Made by a program: the position numbers and the translations under genes. Source: Tetragonia tetragonoides (lineage: Eukaryota > Streptophyta > Magnoliopsida > Caryophyllales > Aizoaceae). From it: 64,000 bases of DNA. Positions 1 to 10,426 of the stretch are shown here, piece after piece. The stretch lies in assembly GCA_038025085.1 (NCBI GenBank), contig CM076141.1, positions 26,226,501 to 26,290,500 on the forward strand. Reading direction: 5' to 3'. Within the stretch, counting starts at the first letter, position 1. Every line of letters starts with the position of its first letter. Under the pieces are notes generated by a model, which ran no database searches, was not told the origin of the DNA, and was given only the letters and a program-made list of their open reading frames with translations.

Positions 1-240
1 GTCACAGTTGGATTCTCGTCGAAAAATTAAGGAAATTGAGACAACTGACGAAAAAGGGGCCAGGCGGCCTCTCAGCTAGTCCGGACGGCTTAGCCGTTAG
101 GAAAAGCGCCTGAGCCGCTCCAGCCAGCAGCATGAGCGCTGGGACAAGCGGCCAAACCGCTTGACCAAGCGGTAACCGCTGAAACTCTAGCGCAGCCGCT
201 AGGAGCTCTAGCGGTCACCCTGTATAGGCGCCTGGTGTCC
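1..240 (-). promoter_or_regulatory. Upstream region of an antisense DUF7745-like gene (copy A), palindrome cluster
   Basis: This stretch is the counterpart of 10522-10720, which lies just upstream of the TATA box of the DUF7745-like gene in copy B. The gene itself would be left of base 1. Between about 60 and 235 it has a run of short AGCGG/CCGCT half-sites, many facing each other across about five bases. The similarity to 10522-10720 is seen directly; the promoter role is inferred. Confidence 0.5.
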
Positions 241-705
241 TATTTCGCGAGAGGCCTCGATCCAACCGACCCCACCGCTTGACTGAGCTCTACCTTCCTA
301 ATCCCCAAGCCTTCCCTTAGATTTTTCTTACCTTAATTTTGGCTGTTGCCACTTTTCTATTTATTCCCTTTTTATTTTCTTTCCTTCTTTTTATTTTGAT
401 TATCAAGTTCCACTTTTATTCCTTTTATTTTCTGATTCTTTATACATTTTTCCCTTTTAATTATCTTTTCCTATTTTCTTCTTCTTTACTTTATTTTTAT
501 TTTTAGGGGAAGGGGTACCCCAAATATACTAAATTCTCGGGAATCTAAAATTCTCAAATGTCGTGATTTGTGATTTTCCATTCGGAAATTATTTTATTAA
601 ATTCACATATGGACATTTGCGTGATATTTTTGTGCGTGAATAAAATGGAATATTTATAGAAGGTTTAATATAAGCACGAAAGTTCGAAATGCACTACAAC
701 AAATA
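241..705. other. Gene-free spacer, PMD 3' flank (copy A)
   Basis: Pyrimidine-rich, low-complexity sequence followed by an AT-rich stretch, lying between the 3' end of the PMD pseudogene and the next antisense promoter. It matches about 10720-11200 in copy B. No convincing gene, RNA or structured element seen. Confidence 0.6.
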
Positions 706-3469
706 TCATTGGCCATCTTCTCCAACACTCGGACCCGCCTGAGACGACTCTCTGGGTCCACTCGATGATGGAACACCTGAAGGACCGGGTTGAGACATCG
801 CCCAAGCTCTAGGGTCAAAAGCAAATAATGAACCCGTCAAGTAAGCGGGATCCAATTACAGGCGCGGTGGCTCCGACATGCCGGGATAGCCGCCATACCC
901 CATACTCTCCTGACTCCAAGAACCCCTTGGAGGGACTAGAGGATACATGGGCATATGATAGCCCGGATACCCCATATAGGGAGGCGGTGCAGGCCACTGG
1001 GAAGATAAGGCACTTGGGGCGGGTTCCTCGTATCCACTCTAGCTCGAGGCGTCCCCTGAAGCACCTCTGTACTCCCCGGCCTATGAGGAGGACGCTGCGG
1101 TGTAGACACCGACTCCGAAGCATGAATAACTGGAGGCCTAGGAGGCCTCACCACAGGAATGGGCTGCAAAATGAGCTCAAGGTCAGCAAATTACAAAAAT
1201 TCAAATCAAGCACTATTACTTGAAATGAACATACCTCTCGAACGACGGACCGACGACTCGTGCATACACTCCGAGACATGAATTTGGAAATCAAGTTCTT
1301 AAAGGCATGCACGCCTCTATAGATCTTCCTGTCTCGGCAGCATCCAACTGTGCACATAAAGAAAAGAGTCAGTTTAAGTACAAAGGAAACATTGCAAATT
1401 ACAATGGATTCTCACTTACCCCCCTACAACCAGCTAGTAGAGGCAATCCCTCAACCTCCTCATCAAGACCACGAAACTCAGGAAACAGTATAACCTGAGG
1501 AGACCCCTCCGCTCCTGTATAACTCACAGACATGGTAGGAGGAGTAGGACGCGGAGAAGAGACAGACGAGGAACTCGCAGCACTCTGCAAAGACTTAAAG
1601 ATATTCGACACATTTCTAAATTTCCAAACGAAGTTAAGAAACGAAGTACATTACTTACCGGGTTGGTAGAGAAGTTGGGGCATAACCGAGCCTCAACAAA
1701 ATCAGTATATGCCAACATGAGATCCACCTCGGGATCAGCCGGAAGCAAATACTCAAGGGCATTCGCACCAACGGTGGCCGCCCTCACCTGCTCCACGGTA
1801 AAGATGATCACTTACATCCTGAGCGGTCAAGGGATATATCGTCTCCCTAAGGGCGGTGCAGCTTGGTAAATGGGCAAGACACCCGTCCCCTCTAGGTCTT
1901 CATCGGTGGAAAAGGACAAGTCCCCTGTCATGAGAAGAGGGGCAAGGTCGGAGAAATGCTCATAAAACCAAATCTAAGATATGCAAAGCACATGGATTAG
2001 GCACAAGTTATGAGTAAAAAGCCAAAGACACAAAGTAAACGAAGAGCCAAAGGAAATTACCTCCATAACCTTCCAATAACCTACCAAGGAGACGCGAAAC
2101 GCGCCCTCTTCTCCACTGAGGCGGCTGGACTGCCTCAAGCACCAAAGAAGACAAGAGTATGCGGGAAGAGCCCAATGTACTCCGCAACTCTGTCCAAATC
2201 CCGCAAGCACGGGAAATAGTGAACATGGTACCTACTAGCTTTATCCAAAAAGACGGAACAAGCTAGAACATAGGCCAAGAAAAGGCGAGCGTGCTGCTCC
2301 GCGGTGACCTTTTTCAACTTCCTCGGGTTGTTCAAGAACTGGACCATAACGTCAGTCCAGCCATACTCCCTACCATCCCAGTTGGCCCCAAAAAGACCAA
2401 ACATCTCTACCATGTCGTCCCTACTCACATCTCCATAAGTGAGAGGAATACCGGTGCAAGGGAGCCCGGAAATAAGACCGAATTCGAAAGGGGTAATCAT
2501 GATCTCACCCATAGGAAAATGAAAAGCACTGGTAGTATCCCAGTACCGCTCTGCCAGACCTCTAACGAGAAAGCGGTCGGAGCGCTCAGCAGAAGCGATG
2601 GACGCTAAAAAGTGACCGAAGGCACAACGCTCCACAATAGCGTTGACCGAAGGAGTCACGTACCTACGGACTTTCTCGATAATCGAAAGGCTACCTTAAC
2701 CCCGCATGGTAGTTTCGACATCCTACACAATACAATAATTGCAAGACAATTAGATAGGTGATCCTAGTAACAACTACAAGTCTCCGGTTTAGCCCTAGAT
2801 TTTTACAACTCGTAAAATTTAGCATTTTAGCTAAACCCATATGACAAGAGCGAATTTTAAAGAGAACGAATTTCACCAAGTTTATTCTCCACAAATATAC
2901 TCAAAAAACCATCTACCACCACAACAAAAATAAACTTCACCAAAGTTTATTTTCACAAAAAGTATACATGATAACTGCAACGAGAATAAATTTCATACAA
3001 GTTTATTTTCCACCATTAAAGATGAATTTCACGCAAATTCATTCTTCACATGCAAATATATATGATACAAGAAACCTAAGGGAATTCACAAATTAGCAAG
3101 AAAAATAATTTCACGCAAATTGATTTTTCCACATTTAGCTACACTACAGTTCTCAACCTAAAAATTCTATGTTTGCCTACACATGATTTTCTAAGTGTAA
3201 AAGAGCAAAGGAAAAAACAAAAGACATACCCGAAATTTGGTACCAACGGTAACCAAATGCTCCTTCTTCTTGAAAACAAGATCGCTGGACTCCCAACGAT
3301 CAGTAGGATGAAAATCACTACGAGTGAACTTGTCCTGGACTAACCAGTGCTCACCCACCCGGTGATGGGGTATACCGGAAACGAAAACCCGAGTGAAAAC
3401 ATTCGGGGCCTCATGAACAACAATCTCTTGCTCCTTCCTTTTCCTACCTCCTTTAAGTGTAGGAGCCAT
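706..3469 (-). pseudogene. Plant mobile domain (PMD) protein, antisense accessory gene of Tat element, decayed (copy A)
   Basis: PMD proteins (aminotransferase-like plant mobile domain) occur both as host nuclear proteins and inside plant transposons. The start ATG is at 3469 (MAPTLKGG...) and exon 1 runs to about 3230, where a GTATGT donor follows. The main PMD exon lies about 2735-2040. It holds the hallmarks WDTTSAFHFPMGE, FGLISGLPCTGIPL and ARLFLAYVLACSVFLDK. Later exons (for example 1800-1665 and 1610-1430) lead to a Pro/Arg-rich tail ending with a stop at 706-708. Compared with copy B at 12960-12990 there is a one-base loss after VAEY, which shifts the frame in the domain's C-terminal half, and a TAA in the codons after MRG near 2697. 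It is transcribed opposite to the host element. I infer it is non-functional. Confidence 0.75.
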
Positions 3470-3699
3470 GGATGAAGAGCAAAAATGGAGTTTTTGGAAA
3501 TTTGAGTGAAACTCACAAAACTCACAAATTCACACAATTTTGAGTTTTGACACTCAAAAACACAAGAACACCTAACAAAATCATGTTCTACTAAGAATTT
3601 GAGCAAGAAAACCTCAAGATTTGGAGCTAGGGGCTTTAATGGAGGTTGAGAGCTTTGAAGAGAAAAATGGAGGAGAGAGAAAGGAGAAGCCAAAATGGG

Positions 3700-3965
3700 G
3701 AAGATGACCCATTTCGGCCTCCCTTTCCCTTTTATGCACAACTGCGAAAAACCTAATAGCCGGTCAAACCACTTAGGTGGACGGCCAGACCGCCCAGCTG
3801 GCGGTTAAACCGCAAGACAGGCGGCTTGGACGTTAGTCCCAACGGCTTGACCGTTTGGGTGAGCGGTTCAACCACTCCACCAAGCAGCGTTGCAGCTCCA
3901 ACAAGCGGTTTAGCCGCTCCACCTAGCGGTTCGACCGCTTGACGTGGCGGTTTGACCGCCTGACC
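3700..3965 (-). promoter_or_regulatory. Putative PMD promoter (copy A) with palindrome cluster
   Basis: Upstream of the PMD start codon (minus strand). A TATA-like GCATAAAAG lies near 3730-3738. Beyond it, 3755-3965 is packed with short palindromes such as AGCGGTTCGACCGCT (3925-3939, six-base arms) and GGCGGTTTGACCGCC (3946-3960). The same half-site recurs upstream of the other promoters of this element family. The motifs are seen directly; promoter function is inferred. Confidence 0.5.
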
Positions 3966-4199
3966 CACTCTCTCTCTTATGACGTTTTAAGGGCTATTGG
4001 CTCAAAATCAGTGGGCCCCACGCGAGGTCCATTGCAGTTATTTGCGCGCCTAAGTCCGTTTATGAAAACAGGACTACTTTGAACCCACAGGTTTGTACAT
4101 TTATACTCGGCAAAATGGCATGGGCTTGCACCCGACCTAAGGTCTGAGCAACATTCTATTACCCTTTACAATAACATTTACTACCCATCTGATTTCTAA

Positions 4200-4590
4200 C
4201 GAATTATTTTTATTGTGTAACCTACAGCACAGGGTTCCGCTGCGACTGAAAATCGAAGGACGTTTATTGTTTGACCTACAACACAGGGTCACCCTTCGAC
4301 TAAAAGTTGAAGGATTTTTATCATTGCTCTTATTTCTAACTAAATATTTTTATTGTGTAACCTATAGTACAGGGTTCCCCTTCCACTGATAATCGAAAGA
4401 CGTTTATTGTGTGACCTACAACATAGGGTCTCTCCCTTCGACTAAAAATCGAAGGATTTCTTATCATTTATTACCTATCTTAATTCTAATGAAATATTTT
4501 TATTGTGTGACCTACAGCATAGGGTCTATCAGTTCGACTGATAATCGAAGGGATTTTATTGTGTGACCTACAGCATAATATCAAACTCTC
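4200..4590 (+). repeat. 3'-UTR minisatellite of Tat family 1 (copy A), about 6 units
   Basis: Degenerate tandem units of about 54-60 bases, some separated by AT-rich spacers, each with the core TTATTGTGTGACCTACAGCA. Most units also carry an inverted repeat, CTTCGA...TCGAAG, separated by about 7 bases. Six cores are visible at about 4207, 4266, 4352, 4405, 4500 and 4557. The array sits just before the polypurine tract, the hypervariable position known to hold tandem repeats in Tat/Ogre elements. Confidence 0.8.
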
Positions 4591-4732
4591 GGTCGAATAA
4601 ACCGGGGAAATTATTACTTTATCCTAAAAATGATTGTTTATCTCTAACTGATTGTCACCTCATGCAATTTGCCTGTTTTATTGCATGTATTGGCACTGAA
4701 ATACTTCGACCTTCGCTCTATTCGAGCTCGGC

Positions 4733-4747
4733 CAAAGTATGGGCTTC
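4733..4747 (+). other. Polypurine tract (copy A)
   Basis: CAAAGTATGGGCTTC directly precedes the LTR start TGTAGACACC. It matches CAAAGTAGGGGCTTC before the LTR at 27393. It is the plus-strand DNA priming site and shows that the LTR at 4748 is a 3' LTR of a plus-strand element. The purine run is broken by a T in this copy. Confidence 0.7.
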
Positions 4748-5684
4748 TGTAGACACCAAAATTGTGTCTATGATAAGTCCCCGTAAAAACCAGATGATGA
4801 AAGGATTGGATTTTGCTCGAACTTGGGTTGAAATGCTCTGATGATTAGCCCAGTTCATTTGAATTAACCAGTGGAAGCCTTTTGTATAGGTGATCGAAAC
4901 CAGTTGGACTCAATTAAATTGGAGTCCAAAACTGAGAGATAGGCCTCTTTGAACCTAAGGGCCCGAAAGGGAACCCAAACCCATGAGTCAATCCTTGGTC
5001 AAACAACGGAACTCAGTCAATCTCGCGTGGACTCCCTCGGAAAAGCCTCCCCCGCTTAGAAAAGCAGTCAGGCGCCTAGACAGGCATGCCGCTCCAGGTC
5101 CAAGCGGCCACGCTTGAGTTCAAGCGGTGGACGCTAGGACAAGCGGCTATGCCGCTAGGTCAAGTGATTTGACCGCTTGCCTTGCGCCTAAGCCGCTTGC
5201 CAAGCGACTTGACTGCTTGTCCTACCAGCTCAGCCGTTCGGCCTAGCGGTATGGCCGCCTGGACCTTTTCTCCCGGGCGGCAAATTCGAGGCTCATTCGA
5301 TTACCGTGCCAAACTCTCTCTCAGGGTTCAGTTGAAGAGGTTGGTCTTTTGGTTGGGAATTTGAAAGGTTGGCAGATTCTCTCTCAGGTTGGACATTAGG
5401 TTGACTCTCTCTCTCTCTCTCTCACATTAAAATCAACAATTATTATTCTACTGTACTCCTTCTTTAGGTTAGCCCTAGCACCACAAAATAAACCTTCACA
5501 CTTCATCAAGAGCATGAATTCAAGCAACATAATCCAATAAGTTCATTGTGAGCATCCAGGTAATCCAACCTGAGGGTTTTCAATAAATTTTATATTGCTT
5601 GTTTACTAACGAATTTGGTTTATGTGATATGTACATGCGTGGCGCGTTTTCGAGCAAAAGAGCTTGTATTAAGCCTAATTAATG
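4748..5684 (+). repeat. 3' LTR of Tat family 1 (copy A), 3'-truncated and lacking its TATA segment
   Basis: Starts TGTAGACACC and matches the LTRs at 27393-28850 (plus) and 42659-44182 (minus). It has the same AGCGG/CCGCT cluster (about 5060-5280; for example AGCGGCTATGCCGCT at 5142-5156). Compared with 27940-27985 it lacks the roughly 37-base segment carrying CTATATAAAC, so the core promoter is gone. Similarity ends near 5684, inside the LTR. Confidence 0.75.
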
Positions 5685-6195
5685 GATCAAGACAATATTA
5701 TCCGGTGGAGCGGTAAAGTTAATGGATTTAGACGGCAACAAGTTCACTCAACTCACAAATTCTATGCATAAATACTTAAATCTTTGAGGGAGCCCATTAG
5801 GGCACCAAGTCCAAGTCAAACTCGGTCAAACCTGTCCACGCAGGTCCCACGACCAATGAAAAAGAAAAAATTTAAAAAATAAACGAGATTTTGTTTTACG
5901 AACAACATTGGCCTGATTCCGCATGGATATGTAGGTAATCCATACAACTTGGACCCGGCCACTTTAATAAAATAAATCTCAAAGGGAGTTTTAATCCATT
6001 CGATTAATGCAAAAATAAGCAAGTCTTTATTTAATATGGCTAAAGTACACTACATGCTCTAATAAAAAAAAGAAGAAAATGCGAAAATAATAAAAGGGCA
6101 ATTCTAAATTACATCTACTTGGGCATGCAAACCCGTTATTTGAATTATACTTCTAAGCAAAAAAAAGCAAGACTTGCTAGACAACTAGAGGTGGA
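5685..6195 (-). other. 3' flank of the antisense DUF7745-like gene (copy B)
   Basis: No gene. On the minus strand it carries a possible AATAAA signal (6026-6031). It also has a stretch (about 5895-5965) similar to 32150-32225 in copy D; both lie just after the DUF7745-like gene, which anchors the two families to a common layout. The left edge near 5684 is an abrupt junction with the LTR of copy A. Confidence 0.55.
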
Positions 6196-7779
6196 CTACT
6201 CCTCTTTGTCTTTATTAACTTCGGGCTCTTGGGCGGGCTCGCTAGGCTCATCAAGTTCCATTCGTTCTTTTGGAGCCCATCTTTCCCTACCATTGCTCGA
6301 AGAGGCCTCGTGACCATTGGGCCTAGCTTGAGGGATTTTTTTGGCATAGTGGGCAGGATTCTTCCTCTTTTTGGATAGGGTCTTAGCCTTGCCTTTTTCC
6401 TTACCCTTAGTTTGGAGCTTGGAAGGCTTAGCGGGCCTATCGATGGGAGTTATCTTTATACCGCTAGGCTCATCATATTTGCGGGCTTTGAACAATTCCT
6501 TCTCCTCCTCTAGGAACCTTTGGTTGACTTGATGGTCACCACTCATAATCCACTCCTCATACAAACTAGATAACCCGTTTGAGTGCGGGTATAACGGTTT
6601 AGTCCACACTTCGCAATGGTTCCAATGTCGTTCCCAATTAGACACCAAGGAGGACGTTAAAGGCCTTTGACAAGGAGGTTCGCAACTTACATTCGGAATT
6701 CTCTGCCGTAAACCGTATTGTCGCAAAAGGCGATTTGGCAAAAAGAAAGTCAAGGTATACAAACAAATAATTCTCGTAAAGGGCACGTTCTCACTACACC
6801 GTACAATTTTGGTGGTACGCCACCATGGGACGAACCAAGCCTGTTGGATGTCGGTGTAGAAGTATGCTATCCACTCCTCCCGAGAGGATTTGGAGAACTT
6901 TCGGCGTCTCGTCGAAAAGTGCTTAGGGAGGAACTTCCTATTGTCAATGGGAGCCTCAAGCAAGTGAAGTCTCTCTTTAAGCCATATCTACACAAAAACA
7001 ACAAAAGGAAAATTCAAGTCAATACAAGATGAGAATTTTACCACATAAGGTTAAATCCATAAAGATTAAGGCTTTATCACCAAAAAAAAAAATTAAAAAA
7101 AATAAAAAATAATTACTTGTAGGAGTAAGGGGCTCCCGGTGAAGGACTCTTGAGGATTGCTCTTGAGCCTTTCTAAAATAAGGATTGTCTCTCCCACAAC
7201 CAAGTGCATAGGAGAGCTATCCCTTTGAATTTGTTCGGTCACCCTAAGAAGGCAAGCTTTGCCCTTATTGATGGCAGATTTTTTTTCGGATGGAATAAGA
7301 GCATCTTTGTTGCTACCAACAAACAAATAACGATGGAGGAGGCGAAATACAAAGGCACGTTTCTTGTACCTTATATCCATTGCATCCCGGCCCCTAGAAG
7401 TGAAGAAAGTCACAAGCCTAGGAAGATCAACATCCTCACCATAAACCACTTGGGCCACTTGACGAGAAGACAACCCGAGATATCTTTGAAAATCACCCGC
7501 AAAAGCATTCCCCAAATAAGGAACTGCGGGAGGGCTCTCGGTTGGAAAGCCAATGATATCGCAGAGCTCCTCCACTAACGGGCACATCTCATGAGCACCA
7601 AAGCGAAAAACATGAAATTTTGGGTCCCAAAATTCAATAGAAGCATGAAGAAAGTCCCACAAGATCTTAACTTGTTTGAGGTGAAAGAAGGCATTAAGGT
7701 GGAAGGGATTAAGTTCTAACCTCTCCTCTACGGTGATGAAGGCCAACCAAGCATCAAAGACGTCATCAAAGTTCACCAT
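6196..7779 (-). CDS. DUF7745-like protein, antisense accessory gene of Tat element, intact with one intron
   Basis: Two exons, 7779-7117 and 6987-6196, joined by a 129-base intron with a GTAATT donor and a TAG acceptor in phase 0, give 484 codons with no internal stop. The N-terminal part (FDAWLAFITVEERLELNPF, FWDPKFHVFRFG, CPLVEEL, PPAVPYL) resembles the plant-specific DUF7745 family often found in transposons; its molecular function is not known to me. The middle has WFVPWWR and RLLRQYGLRQRIP. The last 110 residues are highly charged (KGKEKGKAKTLSKKRKNP, then an acidic end) and may be a nuclear-type tail. It is read opposite to the host element. The start ATG lies in a 16-base target duplication made by the LINE just upstream, so its own promoter is now 2.6 kb away. 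It aligns with 30624-31864 and 51541-52421. This is the best-preserved accessory gene in the window. Confidence 0.75.
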
Positions 7780-7783
7780 TGTT
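7768..7783. repeat. Target-site duplication of LINE, left copy
   Basis: AAAGTTCACCATTGTT, identical to 10411-10426. It flanks the LINE poly(A) end and contains the ATG (complement of CAT at 7777-7779) of the DUF7745-like gene. Confidence 0.9.
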
Positions 7784-7987
7784 TTTTTTTTTTTTTGGGC
7801 AATAAAAACAAATTTTTATTAACCAAGATAAACTGTTTCAGCACAACTGGCGGTTTTTTACTCAACCAACCAGACCCACATACAAACATTTATTTGCTTA
7901 ATGCTTCAACTATTAGTTGTAGGTGCCTTGGCACCTTCTAGAAAGGGTACAAGGCTCTACATCATCATACTAGGAGCATAGAGCATT

Positions 7988-8371
7988 TTACAATTTACGA
8001 TAGCTATTGAGATTTAATAACACTGACTGCCATTTATAGAATGTAGCTCCTCTAATTTGCAGTTCACGAACAATCTTTGTGACACTTTCCTGTTGAGTGT
8101 CGTGTTGATTCTGGAATCGCACTTTTTTGTTTCTTGCCATCCATATGTGATATAAAGCTACAGAGAACAAGAAAGTAAGGACACAAATATAAGGCTTATG
8201 GTTCTTGGCTCTGTGTTGCATCCACTTTACTTCCTCTTGCCAGCCAGCAAGGCTTCTAACAATGCCATACCATGACAGCAAACTCGACCAAGTTTTCTTA
8301 GAGAAAGAGCAATTAAAGAACAGATGTTCCATGTCCTCTTCTGCTTCAAAAGTGCACAATGAGAAGACCAA
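7988..8371 (-). pseudogene. LINE: zinc-binding reverse transcriptase domain (zf-RVT-like)
   Basis: FEAEEDMEHLFFNCSFSKKTW followed by SLLSWYGI and YHIWMARNKKVRFQNQ is the typical C-terminal zinc-binding region of plant L1 ORF2 (E-x-x-x-H-LFF-C pattern). It is at the end of the LINE, about 200 bases from the poly(A), as expected. It is a fragment, not an independent gene. Confidence 0.8.
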
Positions 8372-8534
8372 GGGAACCTGCAGACCCCATACAGCACATC
8401 TTTTTTGCAGTGTTCAACCTTTTATGTAATGCCAACCATAGAATGAACCTATGCCTAGGAATAAGGCCTGGCATAAGGATAATTCTTTTCCAAGGGACAG
8501 GAGTTATTGTAGGGGAGAGGGATTAATAAGCTTT

Positions 8535-9705
8535 TTATATACTAAACTTACCATTGTGACTAAACAGCTTCAGGTTTGCTGATGCTTCATTTGCAAACCC
8601 CAAGTAGTCCCTGCTTTCAATGATTTTCCTCACTATCCAGCTAGCTTGTGCTGGGATTGTGGCTGTGAGAACAAAGGATTTGTTTTCAAGTAATAGGAGT
8701 GTATCCATTGGATCCATAAACAACCTTTTTTCTGAGCAAGAGCCCAAAGCATTTTGCAAATTGCAGCTTTGCTCCATTTATCAATGTCAGTGATGTTCAA
8801 GCCTCTAGATTGCAGAGGTGTACATAATCTGTCCCAAGCAACAAGAGCCTTTTTGGAGGTAGAGGCCTGACCTGTCCATAAGAATGCTCAGCAGGCTGCA
8901 ACAACAAGTTTTGTGATCTTTTTTGGCAACAAGAATATCTGAGACCAATACGTTTGGATCCCAAAGAGTACACTTTTTATTAATTGCAATCTCCCTCCAT
9001 AGGTCAAGAACTTAGAGGTCCAACAGTTGATTCGAGCTACAATTTGGTCAACCAAAGGTTTGCATTGCATTACTGTCAGTTTCTTGGATGACAATGGGAC
9101 ACCAAGACACTTGAAAGGGAGTTGTTGTTGCTGATTCAGTTGTAGCATAGGACCATATCAGTGATTCCTTGGATAAGTTGTTGTTGCTGATTCAGTTGTA
9201 GCATAGGACCATCTCGAGCAATATTGACATCCCGTGCAGGCATCTGAGTTGCTGAGGTACCCATAAGGTTAACTAAGAACTGAGTGAATTCATGTTGGAT
9301 CTCAGTGGGGGATGTAATTTTCCTGCCATCGTCAGAGTAGATAGCAACAACATGATTTGAGGCTCTTCTTGATTTAAGTTGTGCATGAAAATATTTGGAA
9401 TTCTGATCCCCCTCCCTAATCCAAGTAGCTCTTGATTTTTGGCTAAGGATTTTTTCCTGTAAACAAGACCATTTCTCCAGCTCAGAATTTAGTCTCTTTT
9501 CATCTTCAATCAACTTAGAGTTAAGGAGATCATTTTTCAGCTTGTTCTGGGTATCAACCAAGGAAACCTGTGCAACTTCTAGTTTCTTGTCAATACCATT
9601 CATCTCCCTCTGTAAGCCAGCAGCTAGATAGGCTATCTTCTTCAATTTTTGCAAGACTTGATACAATAAAACTTTCAATATTTTCCTGCCAAACACTGTG
9701 AACAA
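8535..9705 (-). pseudogene. LINE: EN-RT linker and C-terminal part of reverse transcriptase, internally deleted
   Basis: 9705-9136 encodes the linker typical of plant L1 ORF2 (SRATWIREGDQNSKYFHA, SRRASNHV). 9148-8888 encodes the late RT segment (FKCLGVPLSSKKLTV, GRLQLIKSVLFGIQTYWSQIF), and 8777-8535 a further C-terminal piece. The RT core with the FADD/YADD box expected between linker and FKCLGVPL is absent. A 36-base direct repeat sits at the deletion point. Confidence 0.8.
9121..9212. repeat. 36-base direct repeat at the LINE internal deletion
   Basis: GTTGTTGTTGCTGATTCAGT and the following 16 bases occur at 9121-9156 and again at 9177-9212, 56 bases apart. The repeat lies where the reverse transcriptase core is missing, which suggests a template jump or filler event during the deletion (inference). 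Confidence 0.85.
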
Positions 9706-9938
9706 TGCCTGTCAAGGCAGGATTTTTGAGAAGAACATTAAGAAGCCTATAAGACTTAGGAGCTTTTGTTTGCTAAATCTCAGTAGAGATGTATATAGCA
9801 GTATGATCAGAATCCAGAGGGTTCATATAATCAGCAACATAATACCCATAGTCATGCATCCAAGGACCATCCAAGAGCCCAATCAATATGTGTGTAGACT
9901 CTGTCAGTCACACTGTGCTTGTTACACCAAGAGAAAGA

Positions 9939-10409
9939 TCATCTTGTACTTTTTATCTGATGCAGGCCAAGAGTAAAATTAAAAGCTTGAAAGTCTCTAG
10001 TTTCACGTGCGTGAACTGGAGCTCCATTCAGTCTGTCCTCTACTAATAAAAGAGCATTGAAATCCCCTACCAAGAGCCACGGTTGGGAATTATCACAGAT
10101 ATTTTGCAGGGTATACGAAAGGTCTTGCCTCTCAGCTATTGAATTTAGGCCATAAACAAAGGAGATATGTTCTTTAAAATCAGATTGCACATCAGAAATT
10201 GCACAGTGAATAAACTTCCTATGTGTGTATAACACCCAAAGATTGACATAATGGGACTGCCAAAGGATCCATAGACGACCATGAGAGGCCTCAGCATAAT
10301 TAAAACAAGAGTCCCAACCATTAGCAATAAATTGAGCTATTTTTTTGCTTTTTCTTTCTTTTACTCGAGTTTCTAAACAAGCAAACAAATTTACGTTATT
10401 CTTCTGCAA
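9939..10409 (-). pseudogene. LINE: apurinic-type endonuclease domain, N-terminally truncated
   Basis: Endonuclease/exonuclease/phosphatase fold of plant L1 ORF2: LFACLETRVKERKSKKI, GRLWILWQSHYV, SFVYGLNS and the catalytic-region motif WLLVGDFNALL are in order. The first residues (N-V-R-G motif) are missing because the LINE is 5'-truncated just here. Confidence 0.82.
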
Positions 10410-10410
10410 G

Positions 10411-10426
10411 AAAGTTCACCATTGTT
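10411..10426. repeat. Target-site duplication of LINE, right copy
   Basis: AAAGTTCACCATTGTT, identical to 7768-7783. It holds the original position of the DUF7745-like ATG, now followed by LINE sequence instead of the gene body. Confidence 0.9.

Larger units (their letters stand above)
1..5684 (+). mobile_element. Tat-lineage Ty3/gypsy retrotransposon, 3' portion (family 1, copy A)
   Basis: Plus-strand element of which only the part after pol is in the window. In order it shows the promoter region of an antisense gene (1-240), an antisense plant-mobile-domain pseudogene (706-3469), a tandem-repeat 3' UTR (about 4200-4590), a polypurine tract (4733-4747) and a 3' LTR starting TGTAGACACC at 4748. 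The LTR stops near 5684, where the sequence switches to the interior of copy B. It is assigned to Tat because the related copy D in this window carries Tat-type pol with an archaeal-type second RNase H. The first 240 bases match 10522-10720, so the DUF7745-like gene of this copy must lie left of the window. Confidence 0.75.
7784..10410 (-). mobile_element. L1-type LINE, 5'-truncated and internally deleted
   Basis: Minus-strand non-LTR retrotransposon. The 3' end is a poly(A) tail (poly(T) at 7784-7796 on the plus strand), and exact 16-base target duplications flank it. Domain order is endonuclease (10409-9939), EN-RT linker (9705-9136), C-terminal part of reverse transcriptase (9148-8535) and an RT zinc-binding domain (8371-7988). 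The 5' end begins inside the endonuclease, so ORF1 and the endonuclease N-terminus are missing. Most of the catalytic reverse transcriptase is also missing. It cannot be autonomous. Confidence 0.88.
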
